Source of the DNA: Malurus cyaneus samueli
Taxonomy: Eukaryota; Chordata; Aves; Passeriformes; Maluridae
Length of the DNA stretch: 64,000 nt
Reading direction: 5' to 3'
Assembly: GCA_009741485.1 (NCBI GenBank)
Contig: CM019216.1
Coordinates: forward strand, 25,837,787 to 25,901,786
Made by a program: the position numbers and the translations under genes. Below are positions 1 to 12,420 of this stretch, piece after piece. The first letter of the stretch is position 1; each line of letters begins with the position of its first letter. Under the pieces are notes generated by a model, which saw only the letters and a program-made list of their open reading frames with translations, made no database searches and was not told the DNA's origin.

Positions 1-560
1 GTTCAAGGAATATGAAATAGAAAAGTTAAATTAACTGTGGAAAAGGTGATTGTACCTAGACAATATTTGCACTGTCTCGTTTTTTTGCATGTCTGTAGAA
101 TAATGATGTTAGATTTGCATGGAATAGTAAGTAAAACAAAATTTACTATTTATAAGTCTCTCTTGCTTTTCATATTTATGTTAATAAGTAATATCAATGT
201 AGAAAATCAAGTACTTGAAATCCTGACCATATCGCTCTTTAACAGTCATGACTACAGATGGAATTTTTAAAAATAAACTACACTGAAAATTTTGTTTGGT
301 GTTCTTAATTATTAATTATTTAACTAATCCTGATTATGATCTGAGGATGTTGTGAAAAATTGCAACTTGTGATGTCTTTTCTGCAAACAAGAGTTAATGT
401 GCCTTCTTTCTTGGAAAGGATCCAGAATGGCATAATTAATTTAGCAACCCTCTTGCCATATAATTTTGAGCAAAATTAGTGGAAACATTAATCTGAAGCA
501 CATGACTTCTGGATGTATGTTTTCTTCTGTTTGCCTTCTATGCTGAGATGAGAGGTGTTT
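1..560. other. AT-rich single-copy DNA, nothing recognised
   Basis: No repeat family, RNA gene or credible coding frame was recognised. A 77-codon frame at 37-270 opens on GTG, is hydrophobic and low in complexity, and looks like chance. Confidence 0.6.
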
Positions 561-1510
561 TTACTGCATGTATGTCCACACGGTAATAAGTGAAGCATTA
601 GGTTATGTGATTAAAGAGCTGTCTCCACGTACCCTAAAAAGAGCCCCCTGGCAAACAGAAGCACCCCAATACTCCAGTCAGAGCTGTTCCAGGGGACCCT
701 CAGGCCCAGGGGACAGGGGACACCCTGCACCAGAAGCAAGCAAGGGATGCTCACTGCGGCATCTCACAAAGTAAAGGAAGACACTGGTCACTGGGATATA
801 TCTTATCATGGGAAGAGTATTCTGGGAATGGAGATAGGGATGGGTACTGCCTATTTTGTATATGCATTTTTATATATGGAGCTCTAGGTACCAGACTTCT
901 ATTTGGCACTGAGGGGCACAGGGTCCTGGTGTCTGAATAGCAGCAGCTGGAGAGAAAATGGAATTCATGCATGCTGTGTGACTAGAGCCAATGGATACCA
1001 AGGTGGCCTTATCTGGCAAAGTAAAACAAGAGCCTTGGGAGCCAGGTATCAAAGCCAACCAGAAATTCTTGGCTACTGGAGAGACTATCACTAGCTAGCC
1101 AGCTAACTAGCAGTCAAATGGAAAACCCATTTTCATGTGTCCATCTGGGTCTTAGGCAACTGGAGCCCAGAGAATGCAGAGGTTAGGAGCTGGACAGACT
1201 AAATGTGTAAGACTGACTGCATGAGAGACCCGCACTATACATGTGGATGCACATATTTTATATTAATGTACATTCAGTCCGAGCAGCCAAAAGAAATGAA
1301 CAAGGCCTTTAGTGCTGTTTCCATTTGTCTAAAAGCTCTGTGCCCCATCTGTGTTGATCTGAGTGGTCTGACACGTGTGCATGTATTGTGAGTGTGTGTG
1401 CATGTGTCTGCCAGGGCTGCATGCTCAGCCTCATCACCCATAACAACAGCATCTCAGCACACGGCGCTGCTGCAGGCTTCTCTCTCTTGATCTACTGCAT
1501 TCTTCAACTC
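560..1510. other. GC-richer island, unclassified (possible old repeat)
   Basis: This stretch is visibly richer in G and C than its surroundings, especially 640-770 and 880-1200. It could be a decayed transposable element such as an old LTR, or simply older GC-richer DNA. I recognise no family consensus in it. Short frames on both strands overlap one another and none resembles a known protein. A short GT-rich run lies at about 1388-1410. Confidence 0.3.
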
Positions 1511-1543
1511 CTAGACTGAAAGAAAATGGATAAATTTGATTAA

Positions 1544-1783
1544 CTATATGCACCATTTAAACCTTAAATAAATGCCTATGAAATAGTAATAGAGTCTGTC
1601 TACAAATTCTGTTTCAATACTCTTCACAGTCTGTTGCTTTGGCTGTGCATCAGTGAGTGCTGTATATTGTCCTTCCTCATATCTGGTCGTAGCCTTCTGC
1701 AGGGTAATTTGTGCCATTGCAGAAGTAAATTGTGCAACTTGAGGCACACCATTAACACTGTACAAGGTTTTCCAGATGTCCAG
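1544..1783 (-). other. Protein-like open frame, unidentified (possible pseudogene or exon remnant)
   Basis: On the minus strand, 79 codons run without a stop from just after a TAA at 1784-1786 to a TAG at 1544-1546. There is no ATG near the beginning, so it is not a self-contained gene. The composition is more protein-like than most frames here: a mixed hydrophilic stretch rich in Q, T, A and E (including the residues TRYEEGQYTALTD), then an aromatic segment ending RLYYYFIGIYLRF. I recognise no family. It could be a processed pseudogene piece, a decayed retroelement frame or chance; a stop-free run of this length is not rare in 64 kb. No splice sites, poly-A tail or target-site duplication are evident. 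Confidence 0.2.
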
Positions 1784-1799
1784 TTATCAAATGATTAGT

Positions 1800-4630
1800 A
1801 TATAGTCTGTGGATATTACAAGCCAAATGTTATTAATTGGCTGTAAAGAAGACAGAGAAGAAGGGACTGTGACCAGCTTCTCAGGAAATGTTTGTTCTTC
1901 CTTGTGAGAATATAAGACCATCCTGTCTATCACAGATGTAAAATGCACTTAGAACTGACTAAATTTATAGTTTCCTGAAGCAAAGGTCTGATTAATTCAT
2001 GTTTCTAACACAGATGGAAGATTTACACTTATTAGATGGAACTGAGATGCTTGCCTGGTAACAGCAAGAGTCAGTATTTGGCATACAGCAATGTTTTTTT
2101 CTCTTTCAGCTACTTATATATGAATATAAGAATACAGAAGGTTGTCAGCATAAGATGAAGAAGGATCTTGCAGAGAACAAGGAATAGACCAGGTTCCCCC
2201 AAAGTGCAAAATGGAAAAGATTATGTTAACAGAGAAACAGTAGCCAAAGAGCAGATATGTGAATAGATGTTAACAAATGCCAGTAGGAGATGGCAGGTGT
2301 GTTGTCATTGCTCTTTTAGACCACAAATCGCACAAATATTGCCCAGACAATATGATTAGGAATGATAAGAATAAAAATGCTCATATCAAATGTTAGCATT
2401 AGGAACTAAAAAAAGTGGAGGGGGCTTTGACTTCCAAGATAGTTATGGATTAAACACAATGCTGTCTAACAAGGTGATTCAACGCACATGAGATCTGAGC
2501 CATTCTTCAGAGGTGTCTATCAATATGCATTAATGCTGCAAGCATTCTAGCATGATTTTGTTCTGACCTGGAAGCCTCATTTTGATGCCATATTTAGATG
2601 AGATGCATTCTGAACTCTTCACTCAATTCTTCTCTAGAGGGAGCTGATGACAAAGCCCTTACTGCCTTTTCTGATAAAAGAGATATTAATGTTTACATCC
2701 TAGGATCTTCAGATATACACTACTCATTTTGTGCAGTCTGCACTTGTAGTGCTGTAATTAAGATGTCATCTTTGAAATATATGAAATCTCACCTGTTCTG
2801 TGGAACACAGTGTACTCATCCTGTCTTGTCCTTTACTACCGTATGCTTTTTGTCAAAAATGTGAAATGGAATAAGGTGTTTTGGATTATTCAGATATTTT
2901 GCACATGCTAATTTCAAAGAACATAATAAAATTAAGTGTTAGCTAAATCCCCCTCACCTTCAGACAATAAATCATTAAACATGACATATCACAGTAAAGC
3001 GGAAAAACTAATGGTTTAAGAAAAATGAAACAAATTCAAAGTAACTTATTTTTAAATAAATCAGTAGGAAAGAAAAAAAGTGCATGGCAGCATTCTTTTA
3101 AGTATCAGACCCACTGAATACATTGCTCATATGAAACAGAACTATTTATGAATATTGCCTGGGAACAGATTTTCAAAGTGTCACATGCCAATTAACACAG
3201 TACATGTGAACAGAAGCATAATGAATTTGAGAGGATAGTATTCCCATATGCAGAAAATGTCAACAAGAACATAATTGGCAACTATAGCATATGGTATATT
3301 GAGCTAAAAAACTTGTTTACACCATCTTGAATCTCCCACTAATAAGATTTCTCTTTATTAGCAAAATATAAAGGAAGATGTCTGAAGTGCCACTCAGAAG
3401 TGTCACTTCCTTTTTGAGATTCAAGCATGAAAATTGATTGATGTGCTTTGTAATGTCAAGCTTGATATTATATAATCCAGTGGGGTTTGTACAGCACTAA
3501 TAGTATGCAGTTTAATACATATTCACCAAAGTTACATAAAACTGCTTGCTAGCTAAAACAGAGGTTGACCAAGGCATTTTTGTGTGTCTGTACATATGAG
3601 TGTATAATCCTAATCTTTTAGTACCTGAAATCACGATAGTCAGTATTTTCAAAAACAAATATGCAGGTCTGATTTTGTAACTTTTGTGGACTCTGCTCCA
3701 GGTACAGTTCATTCACACTAAATGTAAATGACCAAAAAGAGCATTTCTTCTGTGTTCTAAGCAGGGTGTTTCAGCTAGCAAAGGAAGTTCTTGAGCCAAA
3801 CTTATTTTCATCTTTTGCATCTGACTGGCAAGGGGATATAGATCTTGTGGAAATGAAGCATCAGTGTTACAGTGGATTATCTCATTTTGGCCTTCCTGAT
3901 TCTTTCAAAATCTTTCATGTCAAGAAGGTGAGCATACTAAGAGTGTCTTAAAATCCCCAAATAAATGAACGAAGAAAATAAGGAGGTATTAGATGGACAT
4001 GAGATCTGAATCAAAAATCAGACTGGTGATAATTTCTTCTGCATTTCTAACTCTTTCATAAATTAGAATACATGAGCTTGAATTCAAGCAGCTTCATTAA
4101 TTATAATCTTCAGATTTTACATAGTTGAAACAACTTATTTCCCTCTTATTTTCCTGGGAAGTTTCATCAAACCCTTCTCTTTCAAATTCTACCTTTTACA
4201 ATATACCTATTAATTGTATTAGTGACATGTAATCATTGGTTCTTATTAAAACCATCACTGTAAATAACTTGGATTCCTTACAAAGTTTCCTTCTCTTGTT
4301 AGTATCAGGTCAGTTGCATTTCCATATAATCCAAGGATTGCTTTCCATGAAAGTGAATCCAGGCTAGGCTCAGATGCCCCTTGCAAGGATTTAAACAGAG
4401 GTATTCTGCCTCTTAAATTTGACATGAAGAGCCTGACACTGCCAGAAGATTATGTAGACTCATTCATCTATGTCTAATTCTTAACTATGGTGCCTTTTTC
4501 CCTGTTAGAAAGGGTTGTCCAGAAAGCAATCAGATTTTAGAGTTCTCAAATTTTTCCTCTAGAAACATTTTGAACATTTATAAAACCACATATATCAGTG
4601 AAATTAAATACTGATTATGTTTGGGAGTTT
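1800..4630. other. AT-rich intergenic or intronic DNA, nothing recognised
   Basis: No repeat family, RNA gene or credible coding frame was recognised. Frames such as 2598-2864 and 3766-3951 are short and featureless. Confidence 0.55.
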
Positions 4631-4635
4631 TATGC

Positions 4636-4770
4636 TTTTTTTTTTTTTTTTTTTTTTTTTTACTCTTGGCTACATGATCTAGATACTGAAGACTTATTTT
4701 TAAGGTTTTTAATTTTTTTTTATTATTTTTTTTTTTATTTTGAACACCAAAAAAAAAAAAAAGATAAAAA
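4636..4770. repeat. Poly-T tracts followed by poly-A tract (low complexity)
   Basis: A run of about 26 T (4636-4661) is followed by a T-rich stretch (about 4709-4740) and then about 14 A (4749-4762). The T-rich and A-rich parts are complementary and close together, so they could pair as a simple hairpin. The tract lengths are likely polymorphic and hard to sequence. Confidence 0.9.
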
Positions 4771-7700
4771 AGAGAATTTTGTTTTAGGACTAAAACCAGT
4801 TTTAAATTTGGAATAAAAAAATTTCATGTCAATCACAATGGTTTTACAAAGATGATTATAAAAGAAGCACGGAAGAATATCTAGCTGAAATGACATGTCG
4901 ATAATTTGAATTTGCCTTTTCAAATTCATGATAAGAATGATACTAACATAAGGAGTATCTGAATTTTTTGACAACAAAATGTTTACACCTACCAATTTTA
5001 CAGGTTATGTGATATTTTTCATTAACTATTTAAGAACTGTTCAAGACAAGAGTATAATTAATTATTGTCACTGTTTCCAATAGCATTTCTGATTGCTTTT
5101 AGCTGTCTTGCATTCATATCATAGCTGTAACAAAATATAGTGCATAAAAACTACCTAGAAAGCATTTACAAAAATGCTATACCTCAAATTACTGTTTTCA
5201 ATAATGGCTTTAGTCTTACATAAACCAAGTACTCTGGCATCTTTCATCTCATGCTTACCTCCACCAGGATGCACAAATGTCTACTTTTCTCTCTACGTGC
5301 CCTGCTACTATAGTATATGGTTGTAAATTTTTCATTACAGCAGGTACAGTTTTCTTTAGGTAAAGGAGGGACAATAATATCCTTTGAACCAATAAATACA
5401 GGCTTAAAGAATTCAGCCTACAGATAATTAAAATTTGTATTTTCCCTCCACAGAATAGTTGATGGCCTTAGTGAGTTCTGGTGAGGCTATTCTCTGGTGA
5501 GACTTGGGATTTGAAAAAAATCAAAATTAACTGGGCCAGGTAAAAGATCAAACAAAGAGTGAAGCTCCAAAAAGAATATGGCAGGCACTACTGAGGTTTT
5601 AATTGTTTCATCCTTTGTTTTCAATGGCACTGGAAATAAAATCCCTAAATCCCCATCCAACATGGATGTCTCAGTTTTCTTTGCTTTTATGATCCAGTAT
5701 ACCATGGTAGATCATCTTCACGCTTATCACACATGAAAAGAATAAAAAACTGACTTTTTAATTAAGCATTTATTACTCAACTTTGAATGCATTCATAGCA
5801 ATAAAATAACTCTTCCTTTACACATAAAAAACAAGTTTTGTATGATAAAGCCATGTGATAAAACGAATTATTAACATCTGTTGTTCTCAAAGGATTTTAA
5901 TATTTTCAGTTTCTTATGGTTCTTTGGAAGTGTTATCATTGTTCTTTTTTCTTATTTTTAACCAAATAAATGCTTCCAACAGATTTTAAAATTAGAAATT
6001 TCTCTTAACTGTCTTCCTTTTTTCTTTGGGTATTTTTTTTCTGTTTGGTTGGTTTGGTTTCTGTTGTTTTGTTTTTTTTCCAAGCTTTCAACAACTGTTA
6101 GGAAAACAATAGAGAAGTACTCAACATGTTCTAGTTATTTTTAAAGCTTATGATTCTTGTTCATCATTAGCAAACATATCCTCAAAATTGCTTACTGGAA
6201 ATTTAAAAAAATCACCTCATTTAATTTCAAGAAGGATCTCAAGGACAATTTAGTTCTGATTCTACTTTAAGATGTGACCTTTATATTAAATAACAGTGCA
6301 TGCTTATTGTACTTTTTGTTGTTTATTTTTATGAAAATACTTCACAGTCTAATTTATCATTTATTATTTGATAGGAATTTTTTCCCATAGTGAGTCTTCT
6401 GTTGCCTGAGAGATCTTTCTTCCTAGGGAGGGAAGTTTCATATACAAATGCCATGTAATTCTCTAAAGATTTGTATATGTTGGTAAGACAGTTGTTTGCA
6501 CTGTAAATGTTTTGCTTCTGGCAAAATTATTGCTTCATTTTGTTTGTAAAATTTAAACAGAACATGAAAGCAACAATCATGATGTCAAAACAAACAGAAA
6601 GGAAAAAGATGTTTTGGGGGGATGTTAACAGGTTTTGTTCTCTCTTAAATGTTTATCTCTGTGTTTCAGAATACAACTGAACTTGGCATTAAAATAAAAA
6701 ATAAAATATCACTGGAACTGGAGAATAATTTCCATGGTTGACATCTTTTTTCTTGGTCTCATCATATTCCACTGGCAAAATCCAGTCCCAACTCTCTAGG
6801 GGCCCATCCCTAGCTTTCAATGGAGACTGGAAGCATATATATCAAGCCTCAAAGTTTGAAACAAACTTTGTTTATCATTCTGAGCTTCCATGATGTGGTG
6901 GAATTAGCAAATGCCTATTAACATAATACCAAGTTCTGATAATATGAGCACAACATTAAATACATCTGAGCATTATACTGTATACTTCTTTATATATGAT
7001 TTAAAAGAAAGAATGCTAGTAATGCAAGAAAAATCTCTCCTTCAGAAAAATGTGTAATTTGCAGAAAAAAATAAGAAAGGAAGAAGAAAAAAGTGACATT
7101 AGTGTTTAATTTTAAATCTAGTAATAAGAATGCATTATAATGGAATGGCCAATGAATTTCAGATTTACATGTGTTTTTGAGAGGGTGGTCTTTCACTTTT
7201 GAAAAGTGAAAATAATTTTAATGAATTTTCATCAGTATGTTCTGAACATGGTTTTATTAGCAAACAGAATTATCTAACTGATCAGCTGCACTATATAGCT
7301 CAACGCTTTTAGTGAATGTTTGAACACGTGTCCCTTTTTTGTCAGTAAATTTCCTTCCTAGTTAAGTGTTAAAGTAAGAATTAAAATTACCCTATCTTTT
7401 AAATCACATTTGCTAATGTGTCCCTTTAGTATAGCCAACAGTAATATTCAACTACTTTTTTTAGCCCCTCTCCTCTTTTGTTTTTGCACTCAGATGTTTA
7501 ACAAACACATAAAGTGACATCTTTGGTTCCATTAAAGATAATTGAAAGTTCTCATTTTGCGAGACATTGTTACAATTTACAAGTAAGAGAGTAGAGAAGA
7601 AGTTGCAGAACAGAACAATTACACTCTCACAGCAATTACTTTCTGCTGTTACAAATAGTATCTAGACCAGTGCTCAAGAAGAGGAAAAACAATTCATGTA

Positions 7701-10540
7701 ACAGAGGACCATGCATCACTTGATGGGCACAGGCATGATGATATAGAAGATGCAATTTAGTCAGTATCAGTGGAGCAGTTCTTTATATCCTCTAAGGAAT
7801 AATCATTGTATGTATCCCTTTCAATTATTTATGTCTTCCTACTGTCCATTTCTCTGAAGAAAAATTAATTTGGCCTAGCTATGTAAAGCATTGTTGTCTG
7901 CAATCTCTTAAAGAAAAAGAATCTAGACAATATGCAAAAATATGATTCTAGCCTAAATCTGAGCGATACCACAAAAGCCCTGTCAAAAACTGTTATGTGT
8001 AGTATGGGCTAGATCAATTCATCATTGTAAGTATAAATAAGGTCAAGGATGATCTTCGTTTAATATCAGGCCAAGATGTTGATTTTTATTTTTTTCTCAA
8101 GAAGAAAACACAAACAAAAATCAAGGAACTTGGACACGGTTTGTTGTAAAGTTTTATACGCATACGTAATCTATCTAAGTCATTGTAGTGACACTTAAAG
8201 GATCATTTATTCTGATAATGATTTGACTAAATTATATTGTCTGGATACAAATACGCAGGCATGGGCACTGCCTTTGAAAAAATGTCTTCGCAAGTAACAT
8301 TGAAACCCACAAGAAAACTACATTAGAGTAAGAAAAACAGGTTGCAACTTCTGAGCAATTAATATAATTCTTGTCACAGTGTTGTTGTTTAGAACAGGCT
8401 TAAAAAGAACAAAGATTAAAAGGCATCACTGCACTGAGACCAGAGCAGTCAGTACCTCTGCCCAAAGATCAGAAGTAGTGAGTTTACAGAAAAGTAGAGA
8501 ATTATACATGCTTTGACATGTCTCCACGACTATAAAAAATGTTAGCTTTATAAAATTAAGTTCAACTATCTTTCTGATTCAGGTGGCCCCAGGAACATGC
8601 CCTTTTAAAAGTCAATACTATGGATATTGATCACATATGAGTGATCCCCCAGATGCAGCTTTTTTTTTTTCATATTTTAATTTGCGCTTTCAAAACCTAT
8701 TTTTTTATGCATTTTATTGAAATGGTATTTTTTTTAAAAAAAAGATATATTCAATGTTGCTATTTTATACTTCTATCAAATTAAACTACAATAAGAGTGT
8801 ATTCTTGATAATAAGCAAACATAGACATTGAAAAGATGAAGGCCTGGATGAGAAATCATTGTATATGAAAAACCCTATAGATTAACATACACATTTTGTA
8901 TTTCACCAAGTCAAATCACATTTTAAATCTTTTGCATTTTTTAATGTTTTCATACACTTGTTCTGATGTTAAATTTTGAACAGTTGCCACCCATATTGTA
9001 AAAGATTAATATGGCTGGAGTGTTTGACATTAAAGTGTCAGCACTTATTAGTGATAAACACCATCTTCTCTCCTCTCTTGATCGGTTATATGTTCATTCA
9101 TTAAATGTAAAGAAAAGATGACAGGGACAAGCAGGATTCTAGAGTTTTCTGCTAAAATGCTGCTGACATTTGAGGTGACTTTTTTATACTTTTCTAAAAG
9201 AAAAGGTGTCATTGGTAATTGATTCTGTTGGGAAACACGATAAAAAGCACATATACTCCCACAGCTTATGGGACTGTCAAGTTGTAACTCCATCAGTTTT
9301 CTTCTAGACATGCCAGACAGAAGTGTTAACAAGAAAATGCTAAATAACTTAAAATTTTTAAACTGATATTTAGGGAAAAGAAGATTGTGAATGTAAGCAC
9401 TGATTATACCAATGAGCCTGAAATGGACATTTTGTATTTTCAAGATTTTAAGAACTCACAACAATCAAGTAACTTAATATCATCAACCTGAAGTAGAATT
9501 ACAACCCTGTATTGGATGGAACAGTTATATCTGTGACTATATAAATCTTGCAGCCTTATTATTACCTTATTTCTTACTCTTTCTGTCCCATAGTATCCTT
9601 GTTTCTCCTGGGAAGAAGCTAAAAGTGCAATTTTGGAAAAAGAGACCTGGCTTAACTATATTTCTTTCTAGATGAAGCATCTCAGCCAGCTTCATTAAGT
9701 TAAAGCTTGCAAAATCAGAATTGCAAAATTGACCATAACTAAAAATATCTAATTCTTTATGCAGTTTTGGCAGCTATTCCACACTCTGATACTAAGTAGG
9801 TCATCTACAATTTTTTTAGTGTAATGGATATTCTGTTGTACAATAGCATCATTTACCTCTCCATTTACTCTAATTGAGGGCAGTTTAATTTGAATTAAAT
9901 TTAGTTTTATGGCTGAAGCACCAGGATAACAGAAAAGTCAAGGTGAACACGGCCTTCTTTTTTGTTTACTTGATTAAAGTGCATTCCTATGCACTTCTAC
10001 TAGAGTAAAGAAGCACTCTACATGGCACCTACCAAAGGCAATTTTAATAAAGTAGAAGCCATTGGAACGAATTCCTCCTGCAGAACAGAGATCTAAAGGA
10101 ATATTTATCACAATGAGGTGTTTCTCTGACAGAATGACGTTGCTGCTTGAATGGTTAAAGGAGAAGACTGTAAGGAATAAATAATAATCATGGGTCCATA
10201 TATTAGCAGATAAAGAATGGAGAAGTTACACAAATCTATCTGCACTTAACCATATAAACACTATCTGTATCATTAAATGCCTGTATTAATCAGAATCAGA
10301 CAAATGTTATTTGATTGACAATCTTCTTTCTCTGTGGTTACTTTTCTTTTTCTTCCCTCTCTTTTGGCTATCAGACTGCATACCACATCTACTTTTTTTT
10401 CCCATCACTGCTTTTAAGAAAAATTAAGACTAAATTGTCCACTGCAGACTCCCTGTGAGGAAGCTTCAAGTTCCCCCCTGATTCAGGATGAGGAAATGAC
10501 ATATTAATGTAGCAAGTTAAGGTCTGGAATCAAAGTTTTG
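4771..10540. other. AT-rich intergenic or intronic DNA, nothing recognised
   Basis: No repeat consensus, RNA gene or credible gene was recognised. The longest frame of the window lies here (9048-9443, minus strand, 131 codons). It has no domain, signal peptide or composition that I can link to a family, and I treat it as chance. Short T- and A-runs occur at about 6025-6080 and 8660-8745. Confidence 0.5.
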
Positions 10541-10543
10541 TGA

Positions 10544-10876
10544 CTATGCCATGGAAAGCAGTATGACAGTTGAAATTCCATCTGGTTTTAAAGGTCTTAA
10601 ATTGTTTTGTTCAAGAAGCTTTATGTCTCTATCGCTGCTGACTGATTTATCTTTNACTTTAAGTTTCTCCAGGCCTTGATTTTCCAACATCATTTCATTC
10701 CTATGCTTTGCAGTTCTGCATTTTTCTGTCTTCATTATCAGTACTTTTGTTTGCCAACATTTATCGCTGCCTGATCCTTCATAGATGTTGCTACTAGCTC
10801 TGTTTTTTTTTCCTTGCACTGTATTTTCATTTTTATTTGTGATATCACTTTTCACTACCTTTTCTGATGTTTCCAC
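10544..10876 (-). other. Hydrophilic lysine-rich open frame, unidentified, contains the only N
   Basis: A minus-strand frame of 110 codons opens on GTG straight after a TAA and ends at TAG (10544-10546). It is unusually hydrophilic, rich in K, E, N and S, and resembles the disordered part of a large nuclear or cytoskeletal protein. The residues just upstream of the TAA in the same frame are also charged, so a longer decayed frame is possible. No domain is recognisable. The ambiguous base at 10655 falls inside it. It may be a pseudogene piece, part of a real exon, or chance on an A-rich strand. Confidence 0.22.
10655..10655. other. Single ambiguous base (N)
   Basis: This is the only non-ACGT symbol seen in the window. 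It marks an unresolved consensus position rather than a scaffold gap. Confidence 0.95.
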
Positions 10877-10879
10877 TTA

Positions 10880-11828
10880 CAAGCTCTTTGTTTCATCTCT
10901 GTCTTCTTTTGCAAAGTGGCATTAAAGCAGGTACCATGGTTCAGTTATCTTGAGTGTTTCCTATGAAACCTAGCAAAAACTAAACTTTATGTATAGTGAG
11001 CATTTGTTCAGGGATATTTTTTTTTGTCCTTATTACCAGCAGAGTCCAACTTGTATTTTTCTTGTCTTCATTTAATATAAAGTTGTGAAATGCCAGCTTT
11101 TACAACTTACTTTCTAAAAGTATCTTTGCTAGGAGAAAGTACTCGAGCATCTTGAAAAACTGATTTGTCAGATAGCCTTTAGCAAAATTATTTTACTGTG
11201 GATATATGCTTACAGGAGGTCTCCTCATGGTACAGTGGAGGGACTGATGAGCTGTGAGATCCTCAATACAAGAGACCATAGCTGAAGGTCACACTGCCAG
11301 GAAAATTACTGCTTGTGTAAGGAAACTGAAATATTTCGTGAACTAAAGAGCAAGTTCACAACGGATTTCTTTTTTCACATTCACTTTATAAGTGCATTTA
11401 CCTCATTAATTCACACTAGAGAGACAAATTTGGATATACACACCAATAAAATTGTATATGGAAGCCAAACCAATTTAAGTTTTTCTTTTGCCTTTAGAGG
11501 GGTTTAATGCAATCTTCATGACAGATTGATATGAGGATAAGGCTTCTAAGATAACTTGATGCCTGTAGCATGGTAGGGAGTGCAAAGCACAAAAAGTTAT
11601 ATTAATTGGCAAGAATAAAAAAATCCTAAACTTTTATATTCCCCTTAGTCATGTCTGGCTTTAGTTCTCTAAGGTTTTCAGAGGCAGAAAAATCTGTTGT
11701 GTTGAAACATCAAAAGTTATAATTACAAATGCTCCTTCTTTTTCCTATGAAAGCAAAAACTCTGACAAATTAGCACCTGTCAGATCACTGTAGGTTAACT
11801 ATGATATGTACAACATTTTATTTATTTA
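10880..11828. other. Left flank of the large duplication, nothing recognised
   Basis: AT-rich single-copy DNA. Similarity to the second unit begins only at about 11829. The last bases before it are T/A-rich, so the exact breakpoint is uncertain by several bases. Confidence 0.55.
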
Positions 11829-12351
11829 ATTTTAGCATGCCATAACCATAGAAATTAAATGGTTGCATGCATGCAGATTCTCTGCTAAGTGATCATGGTC
11901 AGCATTATTCAAAAATCAGCTTCAGCAAGGCCTATTCCAGATTTTTTGAAAGAGCTGTAAAATCTAACAGAATTAGACAGGGATACTTCTTTTATTTTTT
12001 TTTTTAAATGAAAGCACTAATTTGCAAATGCTCAACAGTAGGCATTATTGGCCTAGGATTGCCAGAACTAGTGTTTCATTGTTGAAAACAGATTTCCACA
12101 AAAAAGGAAGACAATGGAGGATCATATCACCTCTTAGTCAGAAGGGTCTACGCGAATTACCTTTCAGAATTCCTTTACCCTTGTCTCTTTGGGATGGGAT
12201 TACAGGATGACAACAGATCTTAAGTTTATTCTTTTCAATTTGCTAATCAGGATGGATGCCACTACCAGCAGCCTGAACACTTGAAAGTTTTATCCAGTGG
12301 AAGGGCTAATATCAAGATGTACCCCTAATCAGCATTTAAAACTGAAATTTT

Positions 12352-12359
12352 AAAAAGAA

Positions 12360-12391
<32 letters not shown>

Positions 12392-12420
12392 AAAAAGGAA
12401 AAAAAAAAAGAAGAAAACCA
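12352..12420. repeat. A-rich tract (copy 1)
   Basis: Nearly pure A with scattered G. The equivalent tract in copy 2 differs in length and interruptions. Confidence 0.95.

Noticed and set aside
9048..9443. Longest open frame in the window (131 codons, minus strand) as a gene
   Set aside because: It has no recognisable domain, family, signal peptide or splice context, and one frame of this size is expected by chance in 64 kb.
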